Origin: an uncultured Flavobacteriaceae bacterium | GTDB lineage: Bacteria > Bacteroidota > Bacteroidia > Flavobacteriales > Flavobacteriaceae | Assembly (NCBI GenBank): GCA_937936275.1 | Contig: CALHCJ010000042.1 | Coordinates: 1 to 46,204 of the forward strand | Direction of reading: 5' to 3' | DNA: 46,204 nucleotides | Shown here: positions 38,929 to 46,204 of the stretch, in pieces | How positions within the stretch are numbered: the stretch's first letter is position 1 | Layout of the letters: every line of letters starts with the position of its first letter | Position numbers and translations under genes: made by a program | The notes under the pieces: model-generated | Databases searched by the model: none | What the model was told of the DNA's origin: nothing | What the model saw: only the letters and a program-made list of their open reading frames with translations

Positions 38929-40533
38929 TCATTCTTTTATGGATTTCAGCGGCGTATTCATCCAATAATCATCAAAATTATCAGGTTTCTTCATCGGTTG
39001 ATCCTCAAAAATAGGTTTACGCTTTTTCATTAATAAATGGTCTAAGGGCACTTTTGGGTTTAATTTAATTTTCTGAACAAAAAATTCGCGAAACTGGTCA
39101 TAATCTTTCAAAACTCGATCATTGATTAAATTACCATCAATATCTCGAATATTCTTGATATCGACCGTGAGCATCTTTCGATCTAACTTATCGTTTTCTA
39201 CCTCACTCTTTAAAACTTCCCACATACTCAACTGCTTTGAGCTTTTAAGCTTAGGAAAAAGTAAAACTTGATTTCCCACGACTACTAATCTCTCCAACTT
39301 TATGCGTTCCCCTTTAAAATAAAGTTTATAATTTTTATAGGTAGCAGCATTTTCAGCATCAATGGTGTTATTGAAGGTTAGAATAAAGTTACCTCTACCC
39401 ATGTCAAGACTTAATGATTCTAAAATAAATTTAGCGGGTTGCCGCACTTGAAATGTATTATTAAATGAGATGTAATTTAGAAACATAGTATTACCGACAT
39501 CTGCTTTATACTCCGTACTTATCTTGTAAATAATTTCACCTTTATACCCGCTCTCGCTCTCCCTTCTTTTTTTCTTTTTCAGTTCTGATTCGTCAAACAC
39601 GGTGTACTCTAATTTATGTATTGCAAAATCAGATACTCCGATATATATGATACCAGTAGCTGCATGTCTATTTTCAGTTTTTTTGAATTGAATTACATAG
39701 AGCATTCTACCATTTAAAATCGTATTCTCCAATTTTTTAAATGTGTGGTTCTTTAGAATATCTCCACTTTCTAAATTATTAATAAAGTCGAAAGTATTTA
39801 ACCGATAATTTCGAATAGGGTCGTGTACCTTTAACATAATAAATTCATTTCCCCCGTAACCAGATAAATAAGCGTTCTTTATGGTCTTAGTTCTTGACCT
39901 ATAATCGTAAGTCTTATCAGATAAAGTATCTCTTTTGAAGTTTTCATTCCGAACATAATCGTAGATCAAAGCTTTGGTGGTCGCAGTATCTATTGATTTA
40001 AAACCTTGATCGTAAACTTCTATAATTGCTTCATTTAAATTTAGATATTCGCCGTTTTCCATTTGATAATCTCGGTAATAACCAACTTTCGAATATGGCT
40101 TTTCTGGATAATTATTAGGAATAGCATCAATTGCTCTTTGAACAATTTGTTTTGCATTTAATTCTCTTTTCTTTCTTCGTTTCACCCCTACTATTGCTTC
40201 CTCTAACTCAATCACAGCTGGAACTAAGCGAATAATATTTGGTTTGGTAATCGTTAAATCAGAAACTAAAACTTCATAGTTTTGATAACCCATCGAAGAG
40301 ATTTCAATAATATCTCCGTACTCCTTATATTTTTTCGGAATTTTAAAACCACCATCAATGTTCGATATAACGCCCAGTGAACGATCTTTTATGCGAATAC
40401 TCGCAAAAGCTATTGGTTCTGCGGTTTTAGAGTCAATAAGAATACCTCTAATAAAATCAGGCTCTTGAGCATGTATTACCGCTGAAATGGAAATCAAAAA
40501 AATACAAAAGCAATAACGTAATTGTCTCCCCAT
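38929..40533 (-). CDS. carboxypeptidase-regulatory-like domain exported protein (paralog B)
   Basis: IRGILIDSKTAEPIAFASIRIKDRSLGVISNIDGGFKIP; ends DDYWMNTPLKSIKE; same organisation as the neighbouring ORF. Confidence 0.85.
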   Translation of the reverse strand: MGRQLRYCFCIFLISISAVIHAQEPDFIRGILIDSKTAEPIAFASIRIKDRSLGVISNIDGGFKIPKKYKEYGDIIEISSMGYQNYEVLVSDLTITKPNIIRLVPAVIELEEAIVGVKRRKKRELNAKQIVQRAIDAIPNNYPEKPYSKVGYYRDYQMENGEYLNLNEAIIEVYDQGFKSIDTATTKALIYDYVRNENFKRDTLSDKTYDYRSRTKTIKNAYLSGYGGNEFIMLKVHDPIRNYRLNTFDFINNLESGDILKNHTFKKLENTILNGRMLYVIQFKKTENRHAATGIIYIGVSDFAIHKLEYTVFDESELKKKKRRESESGYKGEIIYKISTEYKADVGNTMFLNYISFNNTFQVRQPAKFILESLSLDMGRGNFILTFNNTIDAENAATYKNYKLYFKGERIKLERLVVVGNQVLLFPKLKSSKQLSMWEVLKSEVENDKLDRKMLTVDIKNIRDIDGNLINDRVLKDYDQFREFFVQKIKLNPKVPLDHLLMKKRKPIFEDQPMKKPDNFDDYWMNTPLKSIKE

Positions 40534-40607
40534 TCATTAAATTATTTTAAGATTTAGCTTGGAATAAAGTAGGAAATAAGCATCAAAAATTATACCAAGC
40601 TACACCA

Positions 40608-41546
40608 CTATTGGATCGTAAAATAGACAAAAGTTAAATAAATGCAGAGCAATACCAAACCGTCTCGCCAGCCTAATCGAAGTTTATTGGGAAGAAAAAC
40701 TAAGGGAAGTATTAGGAAGGAAATTGCCAACATCCAGAAAATATCATTAGTGAGTAGACTTTCATCCATCACACGGATGGGTGTAATAATTGAGGTAATT
40801 CCTAATACTGCTAACAAATTGAAAATGTTAGAACCAATCAGATTGCCAAGCGAAATTGCTTTTTCCTTTTTAATTACAGCAATAATAGATGCTGCTAACT
40901 CTGGAATACTAGTACCAATTGAAACCACAGTAATGCCAATAACACGTTCACTTACGCCATAAGAAGACGCCATACCAACAGCTCCTTTGATAAGCAACTC
41001 AGAGCCTCCCCATAATCCTAATCCGCCCAAGCCTAATAATAAAACCGTTTTATACAGCGGTAGGGGAAGATCATCTTCAGGTGCCTCATCAAGCACTGCA
41101 GTCTTCTGAAAACGCAGGAGATACACTAAAAAAGCAAAGAGTACCACAACCATGACAATACCTTCGTACTGCTGTAATTCCCCATCAAAATAAATGAAAC
41201 CAAAAAATAGTATAGAAGCCAACATCATCACCGGCCAGTCTGTTTTGTAAAAGCTCTTGTTCACATCTATACTTCCTAATAAAACTGTAATTGCTAAAAC
41301 CAACCCAAGATTTGCAATATTAGAACCTACTACATTACCCAAAGCTAAATCAGGAAAGCCATCTAAGGCAGCTTTAATACTAACTATTAGCTCTGGCGCC
41401 GAAGTGGCAAAAGAAACCACAGTCATACCAATAACGATTTTAGGAATATTTAATTTAAGAGATAAAGCAACAGCAGATTTTAAAAGCCAGCTACCTCCTA
41501 ATATCAAAAGGGTAAGTCCCACCAGTATATAAAGAGGGTTTTCCAT
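40608..41546 (-). CDS. calcium/sodium antiporter (CaCA family)
   Basis: Two alpha-repeats: VVSFATSAPELIVSIKAALDG...GNVVGSNIANLGLVL and VVSIGTSIPELAASIIAV...GNLIGSNIFNLLAVLG. Confidence 0.95.
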   Translation of the reverse strand: MENPLYILVGLTLLILGGSWLLKSAVALSLKLNIPKIVIGMTVVSFATSAPELIVSIKAALDGFPDLALGNVVGSNIANLGLVLAITVLLGSIDVNKSFYKTDWPVMMLASILFFGFIYFDGELQQYEGIVMVVVLFAFLVYLLRFQKTAVLDEAPEDDLPLPLYKTVLLLGLGGLGLWGGSELLIKGAVGMASSYGVSERVIGITVVSIGTSIPELAASIIAVIKKEKAISLGNLIGSNIFNLLAVLGITSIITPIRVMDESLLTNDIFWMLAISFLILPLVFLPNKLRLGWRDGLVLLCIYLTFVYFTIQ

Positions 41547-41940
41547 AGGTTAGTTTTGACAAATATAGGAGAAGATTTTGATTTAAATTTCATAAAAACC
41601 TAAAGTCCTTTTTTAGTCAAAAAGTTTAAAAAGAATGACGAAAAATGTAAAAAGTGATACATTTTTGATAAAAAGACCCTTAGAAAAGTAAAAAGTGGAG
41701 AAAAATACCCTTCAAAAGTTTCAATCTATAATAATTTAATAAATAATATATTACATTTTAATACATGAACGTAGACACAATGTAAATAATTAAAATACAA
41801 ATCGTTTTTTTTATTTCAATAGTGTATTCAGTTGTATCGATTTTGATATAAAAGCTTGCAAGTGAATATTTTAATTCTATATCTTAAATGGACAATCGAT
41901 TGTGTATAGTTATTTATTAAATCCTTAAAACCTCCATTTT

Positions 41941-42003
41941 ATGATTACACTAGTTAAGTTTTTGTTGTTTGTGTTGTTATCACTGATCACGATAGTAACT
42001 TAA
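41941..42003 (+). CDS. Very short hydrophobic ORF (MITLVKFLLFVLLSLITIVT) followed by strong terminator
   Basis: 20-codon ORF read directly; terminator 23 nt downstream. Confidence 0.35.
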   Translation: MITLVKFLLFVLLSLITIVT

Positions 42004-42025
42004 GTAGAATCATATAGGCCTATAT

Positions 42026-42053
42026 AAAAAGACCGCCCTATGGCGGTCTTTTT
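42026..42053 (+). terminator. Rho-independent terminator
   Basis: AAAAAGACCGCC-CTAT-GGCGGTCTTTTT perfect 12-bp stem. Confidence 0.9.
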
Positions 42054-42095
42054 AATTCTACTCTTAAAGTATTTATATTTGTGAAAACCAACCGA

Positions 42096-42248
42096 ATGAA
42101 AAAGTCATTCTTTAAATTTCTTGCGAAAGTAAATAAAGTGCTTCTCCCATCCTTTACCAAGAAAAGATTGGACCTAGCAAAAGCTTCTAAATTTCAATTA
42201 GCCATTATCGGCTGGCGCTACTTTGTGACTACGAAAGCCTTAGACTAA
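42096..42248 (+). CDS. small basic conserved-looking protein (MKKSFFKFLAKVNKVLLPSFTKKRLDLAKASKFQLAIIGWRYFVTTKALD)
   Basis: 50-aa ORF read directly, not in ORF track; resembles a short Flavobacteriaceae family sometimes labelled SsrA-binding protein; convergent with apt, stop codons overlap. Confidence 0.6.
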   Translation: MKKSFFKFLAKVNKVLLPSFTKKRLDLAKASKFQLAIIGWRYFVTTKALD

Positions 42249-42757
42249 TAATGAAGCAATGATTTAATTTCGTAAGCCTTAAGTTTATCTTTTCCATTTA
42301 AAAAAGATAATTCGATTAAAAAATTACACTGTATAATTTCTCCTCCCATTCTTTCAACGAGCTTACAAACTGCCTCAGCAGTACCTCCAGTGGCTAGTAC
42401 ATCGTCATGTATTAATACTTTATCACCTTTTGTAATAGCATCAATATGTATTTCAAGTACATCTTCACCATATTCTAAGGAATAAACTTCGTTCAAGGTC
42501 TCAAAGGGTAGCTTCCCTTTTTTGCGCACGGGCACAAAGCCGGCATTTAGCTTATCTGCTAATAAAGGCGCAAAGAAAAAGCCCCTACTCTCCATACCTA
42601 CTACTTTATCAATCTTTTGATTTCCAACCATTTCGAACAAGGCAGTTGCTGCAGCTTTCATTGCCTGTGCATCTTTTAATAAAGGTGTGATATCTTTAAA
42701 TATGATACCCCGTTTTGGAAAATCTTCGATATCGCGTATGTAGGTTTTAAAATCCAT
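42245..42757 (-). CDS. apt: adenine phosphoribosyltransferase
   Basis: FPKRGIIFKDITPLLKD; VGMESRGFFFAPLLA; VLIHDDVLATGGTAEAVCKL. Confidence 0.96.
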   Translation of the reverse strand: MDFKTYIRDIEDFPKRGIIFKDITPLLKDAQAMKAAATALFEMVGNQKIDKVVGMESRGFFFAPLLADKLNAGFVPVRKKGKLPFETLNEVYSLEYGEDVLEIHIDAITKGDKVLIHDDVLATGGTAEAVCKLVERMGGEIIQCNFLIELSFLNGKDKLKAYEIKSLLHY

Positions 42758-42830
42758 TTCTTTTGTATGTAGTTATTTTGCGTTAAAAGTAAAAAGAAAT
42801 ATATTTGCAGCCCCTTTAGAGGGAAATAAA

Positions 42831-42904
42831 GGCCTCGTGGCGCAACTGAATAGCGCATCTGATTACGGCTCAGAAGGTTACAGGTTTGAATCCTGTCGAG
42901 GTCA
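42831..42904 (+). tRNA. tRNA-Arg(ACG)
   Basis: Acceptor GGCCTCG/CGAGGTC, anticodon arm TCTGA-TTACGGC-TCAGA (anticodon ACG), T arm ACAGG-TTTGAAT-CCTGT. Confidence 0.95.
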
Positions 42905-42929
42905 CAAGTTTAACTCGCAAAGAGTTTCA

Positions 42930-42961
42930 AAACCGTGCAAATTCTATGAATTGCACGGTTT
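42930..42961. terminator. Hairpin downstream of tRNA-Arg
   Basis: AAACCGTGCAA...TTGCACGGTTT long stem with small bulge. Confidence 0.7.
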
Positions 42962-43014
42962 CTTGGTTTTTGGCGCATCATTTAAATTGATATGTTTTGA
43001 TTTTAAATGGTAGC

Positions 43015-43052
43015 AGACCGTCAACGAAGTTTAAGACCGTCAACATAGTTGA
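43015..43052. repeat. Two tandem 19-bp direct repeats AGACCGTCAAC(GA/AT)AGTT(T/G)A
   Basis: 16 of 19 positions identical; between tRNA-Arg and the integrase. Confidence 0.75.
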
Positions 43053-43134
43053 CGATTTGATTTGTGATTAACCAGTATACCTGATATAGTTGATTTGACT
43101 TTCGTCTTAAATGTTTAATTAAAAGACGACAACT

Positions 43135-44400
43135 ATGAGATCATCAAACACGTTTGCAGTCCTTTTTTGGACTTACACTTCACGCGCAAAAAACAATCAA
43201 GCTCCTATTTATGCTAGAATTACCGTAAATGGAAAAAAAGCAAACATCAGCTTGAAATTCAAGGCGGATATTCGCACATGGGATTCTAACAAACAGAGAG
43301 CAAAAGGAAATAGTGAGGATTCAAGGATTCTCAATCAGTATCTAGATAGAGTACGAGCTCAAATAGTACAATGTTATCACGATTTGAAGTTTAGAGGTCG
43401 ATTAATTACATCTGACCTACTCAAAGCAAAATATTTAGGTGAAACTGATAACTTCAAAACACTTCAAAACCTGATTGAATACCATACTCTAAAAACAGAG
43501 AAAACATTGGCAAAAGGTACGTTGAAAAACTTTTCGGTAACTCAAGGGTATTTAAAAAAGTACCTAAAAGATGTGCTAAAGACATCTGATGTTTATTTAA
43601 AGGAGTTGAATTATAAATTCATTTGTGATTTTGCAAGTTTTCTGCACTCCTACTGGCCTAAAGGGCATCCAAAAGCAATGGGAAACAACACGGTAATGAA
43701 ACATATTCAAAGATTCCGAAAAATTATCACGCTTGGCTATCACATTGAATGGATAGAGAAAGACCCATTTGTCCGATGGAAACCCACTTATGAAAAAAGA
43801 GAGCGTTCTTTTCTAACAGATAATGAATTATCAAACATCGAAACATATATCTTACCAATAGAACGACTTGAAAGAGTTAGAGACCTATTCCTTTTCAGCT
43901 GTTATACGGGTATTGCTTATGTTGACATCGTAAAGCTAAGTAAAAACAACATTGTAATCGGAATAGACGGTTACAGTTGGATATTTACTAATCGGCAGAA
44001 AACAAAAGCACCAGTTAAAATTCCAATTTTACCCAAAGCTCAAGCACTGCTAAATAAATACAAAAATCATTCCATGACACGGATTTCAAATACTTTATTT
44101 CCTGTTATTACAAATGAGAAGGTAAATCTATATTTAAAAGAAATTGCAATATTATGCGGATTACAAAAGAACCTCACCTTTCATATGGCTCGCCACACCT
44201 TTGCAACTACAGTAACCTTATCAAACGGGGTACCGATAGAAACGGTTTCTAAGATTTTAGGACATTCTAAAATTGCTTCTACGCAGATCTATGCAAGAGT
44301 AGTTGAACGTAAAATTAGTACAGATATAGCTGCCTTAAAAATTAAGCTCTCTAATACAAATAACAATAATCACGAACAGCAAAATCGTTTAGTCAAATAG
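43135..44400 (+). CDS. tyrosine-type recombinase/integrase (Bacteroidetes type)
   Basis: N-terminal Arm-binding-like TFAVLFWTYTSRAKNNQAPIYARITVNGKKANISL; catalytic HMARHTFATT and LGHSKIASTQIYARV. Confidence 0.95.
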   Translation: MRSSNTFAVLFWTYTSRAKNNQAPIYARITVNGKKANISLKFKADIRTWDSNKQRAKGNSEDSRILNQYLDRVRAQIVQCYHDLKFRGRLITSDLLKAKYLGETDNFKTLQNLIEYHTLKTEKTLAKGTLKNFSVTQGYLKKYLKDVLKTSDVYLKELNYKFICDFASFLHSYWPKGHPKAMGNNTVMKHIQRFRKIITLGYHIEWIEKDPFVRWKPTYEKRERSFLTDNELSNIETYILPIERLERVRDLFLFSCYTGIAYVDIVKLSKNNIVIGIDGYSWIFTNRQKTKAPVKIPILPKAQALLNKYKNHSMTRISNTLFPVITNEKVNLYLKEIAILCGLQKNLTFHMARHTFATTVTLSNGVPIETVSKILGHSKIASTQIYARVVERKISTDIAALKIKLSNTNNNNHEQQNRLVK

Positions 44401-44590
44401 CTCTTTTTAATTCTTCTTCTAACAAGTATTCTTTGATTTCAGAAAACATGGCTTTTCTACTTTCAGGGCTATCATAGTCTTGCCCAATGTGCAGGGCAAA
44501 AGAGTAGCTTTCACAAAACTCATCAAGATCGCCTCGACCAAGTTTTCTATATTGCTTAATTAAATGGTTATAATTAATTTTAAAGTTCAT
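44393..44590 (-). CDS. hypothetical small acidic protein
   Basis: Start taken at MNFKINYNHLIKQYRKLG; 3' end overlaps integrase 3' end by 8 nt. Confidence 0.5.
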   Translation of the reverse strand: MNFKINYNHLIKQYRKLGRGDLDEFCESYSFALHIGQDYDSPESRKAMFSEIKEYLLEEELKRAI

Positions 44591-44721
44591 TTTATTGAAA
44601 ATGTGATGGTTAGCGTCTACCAAAATAACTTTATTTTAAAATAATAACCAAATACAAACTACATAAATTGTGAATTATTCCTACAAAATTATTATCTTAT
44701 TAGAGTGTTAAAGAACAATTT

Positions 44722-45213
44722 ATGAAAGTTCATATAATGACAACAGGGGGAACTATTGAAGGTTTAGAATATAGCTCCATTGAAAACAAGCCTCTAAAAG
44801 CCCCAAAAAAAATTGAACACTTTCTTCAAGCTTTAAGTGTTTCTTTTGAATTTTCAATTGAAAAGGTGTTCAGCAAAGACAGTCGTTTTATTACTGATGT
44901 AGACAGAAGAACTTTGGCTGATAAAATAAGAGAATCAAAAGAAGACAAAATTTTAGTTACTCATGGAACCCTAACCATGGTGGAAACAGCAAAATTTCTA
45001 GGGGCTCTTGATCTCCAAAAAACAATTGTTATTGTGGGTTCTTTTGTTCTAGGAACAGAAATAGACTCTGATGCTCCTTTTAATCTAGGATTCGCCATAG
45101 GCGCTTTACAAAGTCTTGAACCTAGAGTATATATCGCGATGCATGGTAAAGTATTTTCATGGAATAAGGTGATCAAAAACAAGCAAAAAAACAGATTCGA
45201 AGAAAGTGTATAA
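44722..45213 (+). CDS. stand-alone asparaginase N-terminal-like domain protein
   Basis: MTTGGTIEG...LVTHGTLTMVETAKFLG; 163 aa only, no C-terminal asparaginase domain. Confidence 0.8.
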   Translation: MKVHIMTTGGTIEGLEYSSIENKPLKAPKKIEHFLQALSVSFEFSIEKVFSKDSRFITDVDRRTLADKIRESKEDKILVTHGTLTMVETAKFLGALDLQKTIVIVGSFVLGTEIDSDAPFNLGFAIGALQSLEPRVYIAMHGKVFSWNKVIKNKQKNRFEESV

Positions 45214-45224
45214 AAAACTTACCT

Positions 45225-46151
45225 ATGTTCGGAACATCAATACATTGGACTACTTTTTTCCTCCTGTTGGTCGACCTTGTTATACTCATTTTTGCGATAA
45301 TCTACTCCGCACGGCTCAAACACAATAACATTAATAGATTTCTAATCCTCTCTTTTCTTTTTGTACTCTACAATTTTACCGGTGGATTCCTACCCTATGA
45401 AAATTTTCCGGGACCCTTTATTCTCCAGTATATCGTTACCTATTCGGTTGCCTTAACCATGGGTATATACCTATTTTACTATATCTACAAAGAATATGAT
45501 ATTCAAATTTTGGAATCATTTCTTACCATTAAGAACTTGGTGATTTATGGTACAATCTGTTTTTTAGTTCTCTTTCTTCTTCCCTATTTCATCACAAATT
45601 CTGTCGACACATCTAGAGTCTATTTTACCATTCCCATATCAGCAATATGCATATATTTTTTCATTGCGTTTTACAAGAGATTGTCGTTCCAGAGAAAAAC
45701 GAGTCCTTTTGCCCTTCGTAGAAATAGACTTTCCCTAATCTCAGTAGGTTGCATGGCACTTTTGCCAGTCCTCACTGTCATTGGCGATTATCAGTGGTTG
45801 ACTTTCCCAATAGTCAACACTTCTTTATTCCTGATTCTAGCTATCGAAATAGATCGGTATATCTATCTATTGGAGAATAGAAACAAGATGATCGAAGTTT
45901 TTGATTTTTACAACAAAGCCCAAGACAGTTCTCTACCAGACAAATTCATTAGTGACGGACTAACTAGAAGAGAAATTGAAATTGCAGTTTCCATATTAGA
46001 CAATAAAACCTACAAAGATATCGGAGAAGAATTTTTCATTGCCGAAAAAACAGTATCAAAACATGCCTCTAATATCTTTAAGAAGACAAACGTCCATAAT
46101 CGGGCAGAGTTCTTGATTCGTTTCGGTTCAAAAGCCATTAAATCTTATTGA
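45225..46151 (+). CDS. membrane-bound LuxR-type HTH regulator
   Basis: Seven-TM-like N-terminus; C-terminal GLTRREIEIAVSILDNKTYKDIGEEFFIAEKTVSKHASNIFKKTNVHNRAEFL. Confidence 0.88.
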   Translation: MFGTSIHWTTFFLLLVDLVILIFAIIYSARLKHNNINRFLILSFLFVLYNFTGGFLPYENFPGPFILQYIVTYSVALTMGIYLFYYIYKEYDIQILESFLTIKNLVIYGTICFLVLFLLPYFITNSVDTSRVYFTIPISAICIYFFIAFYKRLSFQRKTSPFALRRNRLSLISVGCMALLPVLTVIGDYQWLTFPIVNTSLFLILAIEIDRYIYLLENRNKMIEVFDFYNKAQDSSLPDKFISDGLTRREIEIAVSILDNKTYKDIGEEFFIAEKTVSKHASNIFKKTNVHNRAEFLIRFGSKAIKSY

Positions 46152-46165
46152 CCTACAATATCGCT

Positions 46166-46204
46166 TACGTACCTATATACGTGATTTACGTAGATAAATA
46201 CGTA
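46166..46204. repeat. 21-bp tandem repeat containing paired TACGT motifs, cut by window edge
   Basis: TACGT at 46166, 46178, 46187, 46199 (12/9/12 spacing, 21-bp period). Confidence 0.6.

Noticed and set aside
1-46204. CRISPR array, restriction-modification, classical anti-phage cassette or RiPP cluster
   Set aside because: No regularly spaced repeats, Cas proteins, methylase/endonuclease, radical SAM, YcaO or lanthipeptide enzymes were recognised

Overview
The window looks like ordinary chromosome from a Bacteroidetes/Flavobacteriaceae bacterium: AT-rich, SusC/SusD pair, DUF3570/DUF4266, GSIII, Bacteroidetes-type integrase, TAnnTTTG -7 boxes. It holds about 45 credible protein genes, one tRNA-Arg(ACG), several clear rho-independent terminators, and the left end of a probable integrated element (tRNA-Arg followed by a tyrosine recombinase). 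The main functional blocks are a nitrogen module (PII-AmtB plus porin; divergent GSIII and GSII-type glutamine synthetases), a SusCD locus with a membrane-bound AraC regulator, and a five-gene exported redox operon (Rieske, thioredoxin, ApbE, DUF4266, DUF3570). There is also a tandem pair of carboxypeptidase-regulatory-domain proteins and two membrane-anchored LuxR regulators. The strongest observations beyond routine annotation are: (1) a palindrome ACCCT-N9-AGGGT placed almost identically upstream of both PII-amtB and GSII, with a second weaker site about 52-53 bp downstream and a TAnnTTTG box at the same distance, suggesting an uncharacterised nitrogen operator; (2) the compact ApbE/Rieske/thioredoxin/DUF4266/DUF3570 operon with a C-terminal GGGCGCN lipopeptide; (3) two unannotated very short hydrophobic ORFs (20 and 21 aa); (4) structured intergenic RNA-like elements around the SusCD locus; (5) tandem repeats next to the integrase and at the right window edge. 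All calls come from reading the sequence without database searches.
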